A stretch of 15,065 nt of DNA from CAYVGO01 sp964450725 (GTDB lineage: Bacteria; Bacteroidota; Bacteroidia; Bacteroidales; UBA932), in the NCBI GenBank assembly GCA_964450725.1, contig CAYVGO010000055.1, positions 1 through 15,065 of the forward strand, written 5' to 3'. This document shows, one piece after another, positions 6,806-14,931 of this stretch. Under the pieces are notes generated by a model that did not search any database, was not told where the DNA came from, and saw only the letters and a list, made by a program, of their open reading frames with translations. Both the position numbers and the translations under genes were made by a program. Position 1 is the stretch's first letter. Each line of letters begins with the position of its first letter.

Positions 6806-9529
6806 ATGTCATCAGAATTTAATGAAGAACCGGAAAATACAGAACTTTCCAATAGCGAAAATGCCGAAGAATCGGAAACGATAGTTGAAGGACATTCCGA
6901 TAAAAAAAACTCAAAATACGCCAAACTACTCACGATTGCTGACCCAACAAAGCCGCCACATTTAGGAAGTTTATACCAAAATTGGTTTTTAGATTATGCT
7001 TCTTATGTTGTGTTGGAGCGTGCCATTCCTCATCTTTTAGACGGTTTAAAACCCGTACAACGTCGTATTTTACATACTATGAAAAAAATGGATGACGGGC
7101 GTTATAACAAAGTTGCCAACGTGATTGGAGAAACTATGAAATATCACCCGCATGGAGATATGGCTATTGGCAACGCTTTGGTACAGTTAGGACAAAAAGA
7201 ATTATTGATAGATACACAAGGAAACTGGGGAAATATTTTAACCGGAGATTCTTCTGCGGCTCCGCGTTATATTGAAGCACGATTGACAAAGTTTGCTTTG
7301 GAGATTGCTTTTAATCCCAAAAATACGGTCTGGACATTATCTTATGACGGCCGAAATGAAGAACCGGTGAACTTACCGGTTAAATTTCCTCTGTTGCTGG
7401 TGCAGGGTGTTGAGGGAATTGGTGTAGGATTGGCATCTAAAATACTGCCGCATAACTTTAATGAGGTAATTGATGCCGCCATAGGGTATTTAGAAGGTAA
7501 GAATATTGCGATTTTTCCCGATTTTCCCACCGGTGGGTTTGTCGATATTACGAGATATAACAACGGATTGCGTGGAGGAGCTGTCAAAGTTCGAGCAAAA
7601 ATTATCAAAAAAGACTCACGTACTTTAGCCATTACAGAAATTCCTTTTTCACGTACCACCACGGCAGTCATAGAAAGTATCCTGAAAGCCAATGAAAAAA
7701 GTAAAATAAAAATCAAAAAAGTTGATGACAACACGGCAGCCAATGTAGAGATATTAGTACATCTTGCCAATGATGTCAACCCAGATAAAACCATTGACGG
7801 CTTATATGCCTTTACAGATTGCGAGATATCTATTGCTCCCAACGCATGCGTCATTTATAACAATAAACCGGAATTTATCAGTGTTACGGAAATTCTGCAA
7901 CGCAATGTAGAACATACCAAGACATTGCTAAAACAGGAGTTAGAAATCAGATTGGCAGAATTGAATGCAGACTGGCACTATTCTTCATTAGAAAAAATAT
8001 TTTTCGAGCAGCGGATTTATAAAATCTTGGAAAAAGACAGTGATACATGGAAAATGCAATTACAAGAAATTCATACTGCCTTAAATGAATTCAGACCCTC
8101 ATTAAAAAGAGATATTACACTTGACGATGTTACCAAACTTTGTGAAAAGCCGGTACGTAAAATCTCCAAATTTGACATTAAAGCGGCAGATGAACACATC
8201 AAAGCCGTGGAAAAAGAGATGATTGACTGTCAGGCAAAATTAGATGCACTGACACAATATACCATTGACTGGTTTAAGAAACTCAAACAAAAATATGGTG
8301 CAGACAAACTCCGCAAAACGCAAATTTGTAATTTTGAAAATATTGAAGTTACAGAAGTTGCCGTAGCCAATGCACAACTGTTTGTCAATAAAAAAGAGGG
8401 CTTTGTTGGTACCGGGTTGAAAAAAGATGAAGATGCCGAATTTATTTCAGACTGTTCTGATATTGATGATATTATTATTTTCCTCAAAGACGGAAGATAT
8501 GTTGTGAAAAAGGTAACAGACAAATCTTTTGTAGGGAAAGATATTTTGCATGTCGCAGTCTTTAAACGTAATGACGAACGTACGATTTACAATGCTTTGT
8601 ATGTTGACGGTAAAAGCGAGTGGGCTTATTACAAACGTTTTTTTGTAACAGGAACTATTCGAGATAAAGAATATGACTTGACGAAAGGAAATCCGAAATC
8701 AAAAGTATTGTGGTTATCTGCCAACAGAAATGGGGAGGCGGAGGTTTTGGAAGTAAAATTCAAGCCGCGTTATCGTATGCAAAAATTATTAGACTTGTTG
8801 GATTTTAAGTCTATAGAAATTAAAAATCGAGGAGCACAAGGTAATATTTTCTCGAAAAATGCTATTCAAAAAATTACCTTGAAAGAAAAAGGAGTATCGA
8901 CTATCGGCGGTACGAAAATTTGGTTTGATAAAGAGATAAAGCGTATTAACCTTGAAGAACGCGGAGAGTATCTGGGCGAGTTTTTTGAAGACGATAAAAT
9001 TATTTCTCTTACACAAAAAGGAATGTTTATTACCAATACATTCGACTTAAGCACTCGGTTTGAAGAAGATATTTTGTTTGTAAGGAAGTTTAATCCCAAA
9101 GATATATTTACTGCCATCTATTTTGATGCCGGACAATCTTATTATTATCTTAAACGCTTTACCTTAGAAACAAGTTTTGGATTGCAAAGTTTTATTGACC
9201 CCGACAATCCAAATTCGACACTGACAGAACTGTCCACAGATGATTTTCCGCAAGTAGAAGTTATTTTTGGAGGAAAGCACGCAAAAAAACCGATAGAGTT
9301 GATTGATGCCGAAGAATTTATCGGAGTAAAATCTTTCAGAGCTAAAGGGAAGCGCGTGAGTACTTTTGAGATAGATAAAATTCGGTTTACCACCCCGCTA
9401 CATAAAATCAAAGAAGAAACTGCTGACGACAAGGAACATAATGAAGAATTAGAAGAACTTCCTATTCCCGATGCTTCCAACATCACTCCTGTCAAAAATG
9501 TAATACAAAAAAATCTGTTTGAAGAGTAA
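6806..9529 (+). CDS. parC: DNA topoisomerase IV subunit A (Bacteroidota type)
   Basis: The product is the breakage-reunion subunit of a type IIA topoisomerase, which works with ParE to decatenate chromosomes. It has 907 residues. An acidic, low-complexity N-terminus (about 1-35) precedes the winged-helix catalytic part: LLDGLKPVQRRILHTM at 77-92, YHPHGD at 113-118, and the catalytic tyrosine Y155 in AAPRYIEARL. The tower and coiled-coil region follows to about 500, then a C-terminal beta-propeller-like part. No GyrA box (QRRGGKG) is seen, which favours ParC over GyrA; the sequence style also resembles Bacteroides ParC. At the quinolone-contact positions, the residue after GD is M119 (serine in E. 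coli GyrA) and the D87 equivalent is N123. No parE is adjacent. The gene is divergent from the dxr operon and has its own promoter. Confidence 0.93.
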   Translation: MSSEFNEEPENTELSNSENAEESETIVEGHSDKKNSKYAKLLTIADPTKPPHLGSLYQNWFLDYASYVVLERAIPHLLDGLKPVQRRILHTMKKMDDGRYNKVANVIGETMKYHPHGDMAIGNALVQLGQKELLIDTQGNWGNILTGDSSAAPRYIEARLTKFALEIAFNPKNTVWTLSYDGRNEEPVNLPVKFPLLLVQGVEGIGVGLASKILPHNFNEVIDAAIGYLEGKNIAIFPDFPTGGFVDITRYNNGLRGGAVKVRAKIIKKDSRTLAITEIPFSRTTTAVIESILKANEKSKIKIKKVDDNTAANVEILVHLANDVNPDKTIDGLYAFTDCEISIAPNACVIYNNKPEFISVTEILQRNVEHTKTLLKQELEIRLAELNADWHYSSLEKIFFEQRIYKILEKDSDTWKMQLQEIHTALNEFRPSLKRDITLDDVTKLCEKPVRKISKFDIKAADEHIKAVEKEMIDCQAKLDALTQYTIDWFKKLKQKYGADKLRKTQICNFENIEVTEVAVANAQLFVNKKEGFVGTGLKKDEDAEFISDCSDIDDIIIFLKDGRYVVKKVTDKSFVGKDILHVAVFKRNDERTIYNALYVDGKSEWAYYKRFFVTGTIRDKEYDLTKGNPKSKVLWLSANRNGEAEVLEVKFKPRYRMQKLLDLLDFKSIEIKNRGAQGNIFSKNAIQKITLKEKGVSTIGGTKIWFDKEIKRINLEERGEYLGEFFEDDKIISLTQKGMFITNTFDLSTRFEEDILFVRKFNPKDIFTAIYFDAGQSYYYLKRFTLETSFGLQSFIDPDNPNSTLTELSTDDFPQVEVIFGGKHAKKPIELIDAEEFIGVKSFRAKGKRVSTFEIDKIRFTTPLHKIKEETADDKEHNEELEELPIPDASNITPVKNVIQKNLFEE

Positions 9530-9607
9530 TTACAAGGAGGCTAATGGGTAAATAGTTTATTCTGTGGTATTCAGTCTTACTCTTTTCTATGAAAAACTTG
9601 ACGCTAC

Positions 9608-9964
9608 AGTTTTTTTGTCCTTGCAGCTTTGCATGAGGTTAGAAACACTGTCTTTTTGTCCATGCAGTTTTGTATAAGGTTATAAACAGTGTCTTTTTTG
9701 TCCATGCAGTTTTGCATGAGGTTAGAAACACTGTCTTTNNNNNNNNNNNNNNNNNNNNNNNNNNNNNNNNNNNNNNNNNNNNNNNNNNNNNNNNNNNNNN
9801 NNNNNNNNNNNNNNNNNNNNNNNNNNNNNNNNNNNNNNTGTCTTTTTTGTCCATGCAGTTTTGCATGAGGTTAGAAACACTGTCTTTTTTGTCCATGCAG
9901 CTTTGCATGAGGTTAGAAACACTGTCTTTTTTGTCCATGCAGCTTTGCATGAGGTTAGAAACAC
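9608..9964. repeat. 42-bp tandem repeat with embedded hairpin, interrupted by an assembly gap
   Basis: Three near-identical 42-base units lie at 9839-9880, 9881-9922 and 9923-9964. To the left of the gap are an intact unit at 9690-9731, a diverged one at 9649-9689 and a further diverged one at about 9608-9648, plus the first 7 bases of another (9732-9738). Each intact unit has a T5-T7 run, then CATGCA-G(T/C)TT-TGCATG, a perfect 6-bp inverted repeat with a 4-base loop, then GAGGTTAGAAACACTG. The loop varies between GTTT and GCTT without disturbing the arms. Because 42 is a multiple of three, both strands look open over the array, but no plausible start or domain exists. It sits between convergent genes (parC and the T9SS-exported protein). 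It is not CRISPR: units are directly abutting without variable spacers. Confidence 0.95.
9739..9838. other. Assembly gap of exactly 100 N
   Basis: One hundred N characters replace sequence inside the 42-bp array. A round 100 is the usual placeholder for a gap of unknown size, so the true number of repeat units is not known and may differ greatly from what is shown. Repeat sequence flanks it on both sides, so repeat collapse is the likely cause. Confidence 0.95.
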
Positions 9965-10134
9965 TGTTTCTTACGATGTTTAGATTGGAAAGTCTGAAAA
10001 AACGATGGTTAAACACAAGTTATATTGGAAATTATGGTCAAGTAAATTGGCTTGCGACAATCATAGTATCTCGACATTACTTCTCACTCATTCTCCGGTA
10101 AATATTCGAACACGACAAGTGTCGCAATCTTGCT
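9965..10134. other. Convergent intergenic remainder with spaced inverted repeat
   Basis: This stretch separates the 42-bp array from the end of the T9SS-exported protein gene. TTGCGACA (10052-10059) and TGTCGCAA (10120-10127) are exact reverse complements about 60 bases apart, and CGACA-AG-TGTCG lies within the right half (around 10113-10125). No T-run completes a standard terminator. I see no gene or RNA here. The bases just after parC (9530-9607) likewise hold no supported feature. Confidence 0.4.
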
Positions 10135-13059
10135 TTACTGTAATTGTATTTTTTTACTACTGTTACCGATTTTTATAAAGTAAAAACCTCGAGGTAGGAA
10201 GGCTACATCAATGTCAATAAGACTGTTGGTAATGATTGTTGTCAATACAGGTTTTCCGGAAGTATTAATTATAAATAATTGTTGTTGGATATATTCTTCC
10301 AATCCTGAAATGGAAATAGAAGAAGTTGCCGGATTCGGATAAACGGTTATTGGAAGGTTTTGGTTATTGTTTACGGAAGTAATATTGTCTTTGGCAATAA
10401 AACTTAAAGTAGTACCATAAATAGTTCCACCCGCTGTAGTGGCAAAAACTCTAAATTCATACTCGGTATTTTCTTTTAGTCCGGTAATCTTACGAGTAAG
10501 AGTTGTTAAATTAGTTCCGGCGATGGGTACTTTAGTCCAAGTTTTGCTGCTGCTTGCTCTCCATTCAAATCCTTGCTGTGAAATGACTGCGTTACCTTTA
10601 GTGATAGAGCCGTTTAAAGTAGCCGAAGTTTTTGTTATTTCAGATGCCGGGTTTGTTGTTACTGAGGGTAAGGATGAAGATGATTCACCTTTAGTGGTGA
10701 AGTTGAGAATTGATCCATAAGTTGTGCCACTTGCCGTGGTAGCAAAAGCGCGAAACTCATATTGAGTATTTTCAGCCAAGTTTTTCAAAATGAAAGTGAA
10801 AGTAGTACTATTTGTTGTAATTCCTTGAGTTGTCCAAGTTGCCGCATTTTTTAACCTCCACTCAAATCCTTTACGTGTTATTGTTTCCGTGCCGTTACTA
10901 ATCGTACCGTTTAAAGTAGCCGAAGTTGTTGTTATATTTGTTGCGGCTTTGCTCGTAACGATTGGTGGGTTATTGGCTGGATTGGTTGTGGTAAAATTGA
11001 GAGTCTGACTATACAGCACATTAACACCGGCAGTTACGTAAATTCTGAAATTGTAAGATGTTCCAACTGTAAGTCCTGTTAGGTTGTGTGATATGCTATT
11101 GTTTGTACCCGAAATTGGAGTTTTTTTCCACAAGGTTTCACTCTCTTTTTTCCACTCAAACCCTCTTTCTGTAATTATTTCCGATCCTGCGATAATCATT
11201 CCACTCAAAGTGGCCGATGTCTGAGTTATAGCAGTTGCAGCGTTGACTGTAATAGTAGGGGCAATTGCGGATGATGCTAATGTAGTAAATGATATAGTAG
11301 TACTATATTCATTTTTGGCATTCATTTTTACATACACCCTGACATCGTATTTTGAATCTGCTGATAGTCCTGATAAATTATAACTGATATTTTCACTCGT
11401 TTCGGAAATAGTGATTTTAGTCCACGTATTATTACTATTCAACTTCCACTCAAACCCTCTTTCTGTAATTACTTCCGTTCCCAAGGTAATCTTTCCACTC
11501 AAAGTGGCCGATGTCTGAGTTATGGATGTCACTGCATTGACTATAATGGTAGGTGGTGTTATTGCAGAGGTACTCCACTGTGCATATAGTGTCATGTTAC
11601 CGGTTATTGTAATACTTTGATTGTCAGCATAACTTGTTCCGCTACCATTTGAACTTGTGTTCCAACCCGAAAATGTATATCCGTTACGTGTAAATATATT
11701 GCTGTTTAAATTTTGTGTTACACCTTGAGTAAAAGTTTGAGAACTCATTGTTCCATTACCACCGTTACCGTTAAAAGTAATGGTATAGGTAATTATTGGG
11801 GTACTTTGCCAAGAAAGTATAGGAAAGCCCTCATTGAAGTTACTGACATCTTTTTTCCAAACTATAGGCGATTGTGTACTATTTAATGTAGAAATCATAC
11901 CATCGCTCTTCAAATCGGTGATAGATTTACCTGTAATTCCGGATAAACTACCGTTACCTACGGCGTTCCCGGTAAAGTTATTGGCATAATAGCAATTATT
12001 AATAGATTGAAGACCATCATTTCGACCAATGAACAATCCTTTTGTTCCCGATGTATTCAGTAGTATATTGGCTGAATATGAGTGGGAAATTGATCTGGTA
12101 TTTACACATTGACCAACTAATCCACCAACATAAGAAGATGTGGAGTTTGCCGTAATGCTGGCCCTTGAATAAAGATTCGACAGCGTTGCCCATACATCAC
12201 TACCGATACACCCACCAATATATACATCACTACCCAAGTGCGTAATTGTTCCAATAAAATAAGATTTATTAACGGTTGAATTTGCAACACATCCGATTAA
12301 TCCTCCTATCAGACTGTATTCACCACTTCCTTTATTTGTAATGTCCATCGAGGAAAAGCATTCCTCCATAGTACCAAAGTCTTGCAAATATCCCACCACC
12401 CCTCCGACATAAGAATTATTACCATTGGTAGTCATAGAACCGTGGCTGTGAGATGTACTTATAACCCCATAGGCACACATGTATCCAATAATTCCTCCAA
12501 TACAAATCTCCGGAGTTCCACCCGATGCTGTAATGTTTCCGGAGAATGAACAATTGGTGACTTTATTTCCATCAAGTGCATATCCTACAATACCACCAAT
12601 GAAGTTACTCCCCTGAAGTATCGCATTTTCAATGATTACATTTTTAATGGTTGATTTTTTAGTGTACCCAAACAGCCCGATAAAAATATTGCCATCCTTG
12701 TTGATTGTTAGATTTTTAATTTTTTTGTTATTTCCATCAAAAGTTCCTGTAAAAATAGGTTCTGCTTTCGGTGGAGTAGATGCGTTTATCCAACCTCCAA
12801 TAGGCGTAAAGTCAATTCCGGTCATGTCAATGTCAACCATCAATTTCCAAAATTTCCCTCGTGTGTTTTTTTGATCAACTTGATTGGTAGCGTCAACATC
12901 GGCCATAACAAAATTAGATAAAGCCACTAAATCGGCAGGTTTAGTTATTTGATACGGATTACTTTCACTACCTGTTCCCGACCATTGACAATAAATAGGG
13001 ACAGTATAACAGAGCAACAAAAATGAGAAATAGAGTCTTAAAGGTATTTGAATTTCCAT
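10135..13059 (-). CDS. Large type IX-secreted surface protein: GLUG repeats, Listeria-Bacteroides repeat, four FN3-like modules
   Basis: This 974-residue protein is probably a surface adhesin or binding protein; no catalytic motif is seen. A signal peptide covers about 1-24 (hydrophobic LYFSFLLLCYTVPIYC). Residues 125-345 carry eight GLUG-type motifs (IGLFGY, IGGIVGY, IGGIIGY, VGGVVGY and similar) about 30 residues apart, expected to form a beta-helix. Residues about 426-495 form a Listeria-Bacteroides (InlB B-type) repeat, with NGYTFSGW and LYAQW. Four FN3-like modules of about 99 residues lie at 501-593, 600-690, 699-789 and 798-888, each with SATLxG and GFEW. The C-terminus (903-974) is a T9SS type A sorting domain: VYPNPATSSISI, then LPRGFYFIKI. 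It should be exported by the Sec system and then moved across the outer membrane. I chose the ATG at 13059; one at 13083 would add 8 residues before the signal peptide. Confidence 0.85.
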   Translation of the reverse strand: MEIQIPLRLYFSFLLLCYTVPIYCQWSGTGSESNPYQITKPADLVALSNFVMADVDATNQVDQKNTRGKFWKLMVDIDMTGIDFTPIGGWINASTPPKAEPIFTGTFDGNNKKIKNLTINKDGNIFIGLFGYTKKSTIKNVIIENAILQGSNFIGGIVGYALDGNKVTNCSFSGNITASGGTPEICIGGIIGYMCAYGVISTSHSHGSMTTNGNNSYVGGVVGYLQDFGTMEECFSSMDITNKGSGEYSLIGGLIGCVANSTVNKSYFIGTITHLGSDVYIGGCIGSDVWATLSNLYSRASITANSTSSYVGGLVGQCVNTRSISHSYSANILLNTSGTKGLFIGRNDGLQSINNCYYANNFTGNAVGNGSLSGITGKSITDLKSDGMISTLNSTQSPIVWKKDVSNFNEGFPILSWQSTPIITYTITFNGNGGNGTMSSQTFTQGVTQNLNSNIFTRNGYTFSGWNTSSNGSGTSYADNQSITITGNMTLYAQWSTSAITPPTIIVNAVTSITQTSATLSGKITLGTEVITERGFEWKLNSNNTWTKITISETSENISYNLSGLSADSKYDVRVYVKMNAKNEYSTTISFTTLASSAIAPTITVNAATAITQTSATLSGMIIAGSEIITERGFEWKKESETLWKKTPISGTNNSISHNLTGLTVGTSYNFRIYVTAGVNVLYSQTLNFTTTNPANNPPIVTSKAATNITTTSATLNGTISNGTETITRKGFEWRLKNAATWTTQGITTNSTTFTFILKNLAENTQYEFRAFATTASGTTYGSILNFTTKGESSSSLPSVTTNPASEITKTSATLNGSITKGNAVISQQGFEWRASSSKTWTKVPIAGTNLTTLTRKITGLKENTEYEFRVFATTAGGTIYGTTLSFIAKDNITSVNNNQNLPITVYPNPATSSISISGLEEYIQQQLFIINTSGKPVLTTIITNSLIDIDVAFLPRGFYFIKIGNSSKKIQLQ
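10600..11530 (-). repeat. DNA-level tandem module duplication inside the FN3 region
   Basis: Stretches of identical DNA recur in frame at module spacing. A 31-base identity at 11199-11229 recurs at 11493-11523, and a 27-base identity at 11151-11177 recurs at 11445-11471; both are 294 bases (98 codons) apart. In the other pair of modules, 10610-10630 recurs at 10907-10927, 297 bases (99 codons) apart. So modules 1 and 2 (N-terminal pair) resemble each other most, as do modules 3 and 4. This suggests unit duplication or gene conversion rather than old divergence. Confidence 0.85.
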
Positions 13060-13440
13060 TTTAAAAATATAGATCACAAACATCTTATTATTTAATTTAC
13101 AATAACGAAATTTTAAAGAAATATATTGTTATTTGATGTTTTTTTTTGTTAGTGAGTGCGATTTGCTTAGGGGAACTGAGAGAAATCTGTTTTTGTTTTC
13201 GTGTTTTGAATAGATTTAGGCTCTTTACTGTTAATTAATAAGATTTATTCGACGATTGAATCAATTTGTTAAATTGTGAATCTTACCTCATTCTAATTGC
13301 TTTCGTAGAGTTTACAAACCACTACTAAAGCTAAAATACATCCATAAAATAGAAATATAGTTATTTTGTCGTAACAAAAAAAAAAAACGAAAAACTTAAG
13401 TTATTGAAAATAAGTTAATTGCTCTCCGTTAAAAAAAAGC

Positions 13441-13450
13441 GTGTGCACAC
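13441..13450. promoter_or_regulatory. Perfect 10-bp palindrome GTGTGCACAC upstream of the GH88 promoter
   Basis: GTGTGCACAC is fully self-complementary and stands out as a GC-rich patch in an AT-rich region, ending 13 bases before the -33 element of the GH88 promoter. With A-runs on its left and T-runs on its right it could also be read as a poor hairpin, but it has no loop. A regulator binding site is the likelier reading; this is inference. Confidence 0.35.
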
Positions 13451-13463
13451 ACCTCGTTTTTTC

Positions 13464-13495
13464 TTTGGAAATTATGATTAAGGGATTTACTTTTG
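13464..13495 (+). promoter_or_regulatory. Promoter of the GH88 gene
   Basis: TTTG at 13464-13467 and TACTTTTG at 13488-13495 are 20 bases apart, an exact match to the Bacteroidota TTTG / TAnnTTTG consensus. Transcription should start near 13502, leaving a leader of about 74 bases before the ATG at 13576. Confidence 0.75.
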
Positions 13496-13514
13496 TCATG
13501 TATTTTATCTGAAA

Positions 13515-13550
13515 AGTTACGAGTAACTAATCGTCGGTTACTGATGTAAC
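13515..13550 (+). promoter_or_regulatory. Twin palindromes sharing GTTAC/GTAAC arms in the GH88 leader
   Basis: AGTTAC-GA-GTAACT (13515-13528) and GTTAC-TGAT-GTAAC (13537-13550) share the arm sequence GTTAC/GTAAC. Their centres are 22 bases apart, about two turns of the helix. They lie entirely between the predicted transcription start and the GH88 start codon. They could be a pair of binding sites for a dimeric repressor on one face of the DNA, or two small RNA hairpins. Confidence 0.5.
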
Positions 13551-13575
13551 ATAGATTCTAAAACCTTAATTACTT

Positions 13576-14766
13576 ATGAATTGTAATACAATAAAAAGAA
13601 ATCTATCTGTTATTCTCTTACTTGCTTTGATAGCTTGTTCATCTGAAAACTTGACACAAGAAAATTTTATAATTGCAGAACAGCAAACAAAAGTTTTACT
13701 TGAGGAGGCTAAACCTTATTTTCCAAACCTGCCAAGAACTATCCATGACAACAAATTAGTTTCGACAGACATCTATGATTGGGTTAGCGGATTTTTTCCC
13801 GGTACTTTATGGTTGTTATATGACTATACAAAAAAAGAAGAATGGAAAGTTGAAGCACAAAAATGGACAGCATTATTAGAACCCATACAATATTTTTACG
13901 GACATCATGATGTGGGATTTATGATTTCTACAAGTTTTGGTAACGGTTACAGAATTACTCATGATTCCATCTATAAATCTATTATGGTTCAAGCCGCAAA
14001 ATCACTATATAAAAGATATAATCCCAAAGTCGGATTGATTTTGTCTTGGAATGTTACGGGGGGATGGCAATCTCAAAGAGGTTGGCAATATCCTGTGATT
14101 ATCGACAATATGATGAATTTACAATTGATGTTTGATGCAACAAAATTTACAGGAGATTCTACATTCTATCATTGCGCAGTTTCTCATGCCGACAATACCA
14201 TGAAAAATCACTATAGACCAGATTACAGTTCTTATCATGTTGTAGATTATGATACAATAACAGGACAAGTACGTCATCAACACACAGCACAAGGTGCTGC
14301 GCATGAGTCGGCGTGGGCAAGAGGGCAGGCGTGGGGACTGTATGGTTTTACGACCTGTTATGCCGAAACAAAATTACCTCGATATTTAAATCAAGCCCAA
14401 AAAATTGCCGAATTTATCATCACCAATTCTCGTATTCCTCAAGATTTAATTCCTTATTGGGATTATGATGCTCCCAAGATTCCTGACGAGCCAAGAGATG
14501 TTTCGGCAGCCACAGTAACAGCCTCTGCATTATTAACCTTAGCCACTTTGACCGATAATGTTCAGAACGCTGAAAAATATAGAAATTACGCCGAAGCGAT
14601 TTTGAAAAATTTATCAACCTCAAATTACAGAGCCAAAGTCGGAGAGAATCACGGCTTTATCTTAATGCACAGTGTCGGTAGCATTCCTCATAACAATGAG
14701 ATTGACGTACCGCTGAATTATGCCGATTATTATTTTTTAGAAGCATTGTTGAAGTATAAAAAATAA
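13576..14766 (+). CDS. GH88-family unsaturated glucuronyl hydrolase, lipoprotein
   Basis: Enzymes of this family remove the unsaturated uronic acid left at the non-reducing end of oligosaccharides cut by polysaccharide lyases, such as those from hyaluronan, chondroitin or heparin. The 396-residue product has a lipoprotein signal with LALIA before C21. The (alpha/alpha)6-barrel body carries the family motifs DWVSGFFPGTLWLLYDYT (68-85), HHDVGF (110-115), VIIDNMMNL (174-182) and ESAWARGQAWGLYG (244-257). It ends with EIDVPLNYADYYFLEALLKY. D112 and D177 align with the two catalytic aspartates of Bacillus UGL (D88, D149). Nothing essential is missing. Localisation should be periplasmic or surface. 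No lyase, sulfatase or SusC/D pair is in the window, so the exact substrate is open. Related GH105 enzymes are the main alternative, but the HHDVGF and C-terminal motifs favour GH88. Confidence 0.88.
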   Translation: MNCNTIKRNLSVILLLALIACSSENLTQENFIIAEQQTKVLLEEAKPYFPNLPRTIHDNKLVSTDIYDWVSGFFPGTLWLLYDYTKKEEWKVEAQKWTALLEPIQYFYGHHDVGFMISTSFGNGYRITHDSIYKSIMVQAAKSLYKRYNPKVGLILSWNVTGGWQSQRGWQYPVIIDNMMNLQLMFDATKFTGDSTFYHCAVSHADNTMKNHYRPDYSSYHVVDYDTITGQVRHQHTAQGAAHESAWARGQAWGLYGFTTCYAETKLPRYLNQAQKIAEFIITNSRIPQDLIPYWDYDAPKIPDEPRDVSAATVTASALLTLATLTDNVQNAEKYRNYAEAILKNLSTSNYRAKVGENHGFILMHSVGSIPHNNEIDVPLNYADYYFLEALLKYKK

Positions 14767-14787
14767 AATATATTCAACTGTAGAAAG

Positions 14788-14811
14788 GTTGTCATCGTGA
14801 ATCCCGACAAC
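14788..14811. repeat. Short inverted repeat downstream of the GH88 gene
   Basis: GTTGTC (14788-14793) and GACAAC (14806-14811) are exact reverse complements with a 12-base loop. Slightly further on, AGTCC and GGGCT around 14850-14867 can pair through one G-T. Neither is followed by a convincing T-run, so termination after GH88 is uncertain. The GTCATCGTGAATCCCGACAACTG-like wording resembles dispersed intergenic repeats found in several bacterial genomes, which I cannot test here. Confidence 0.3.
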
Positions 14812-14931
14812 TGAGTAGAATCCACTTATTTTCAATGAATTAAAAAAAGTCCTTTTTGAGGGCTCTGGGCATTGTATGCCATTTAAATATCAATATAGAT
14901 TAAAAACTACTTACCTAAAAAAGTTTTACTT

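Larger units (their letters stand above)
13060..13575. other. Divergent intergenic region between the surface protein and GH88 genes
   Basis: This stretch of 516 bases holds no supported gene. It is very AT-rich, with a run of 12 A at 13376-13387. The right end carries the palindrome at 13441-13450, a good plus-strand promoter at 13464-13495 and paired palindromes at 13515-13550, each listed separately. On the minus strand the only near-match to TAnnTTTG is GATGTTTG around 13077-13084, with a TTG about 15 bases upstream. That is one base off and badly spaced, so I do not call a promoter for the surface protein. The stretch 13090-13370 shows nothing I can identify. Confidence 0.6.

Noticed and set aside
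7342..7854. 170-codon open frame antisense to parC
   Set aside because: It lies wholly inside the well-supported parC gene and shows no recognisable protein features.
6806..9529. Assignment as gyrase subunit A
   Set aside because: No GyrA box is visible in the C-terminal part and the sequence style matches the Bacteroidota ParC group; a family alignment would settle it.
9533..9555. AAGGAGG followed by ATG just after parC, resembling a ribosome site and start
   Set aside because: The frame stops after three codons, and Bacteroidota rarely rely on strong Shine-Dalgarno sequences.
9639..10101. Open frames on both strands over the 42-bp repeat and the N run
   Set aside because: They are products of the repeat length and the undetermined bases; no start signal, domain or conserved sequence supports them.
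13376..13387. Run of 12 A as a phase-variable promoter tract
   Set aside because: It lies over 75 bases upstream of the GH88 promoter and in no promoter spacer or coding frame that I can support, so any switching role would be guesswork.
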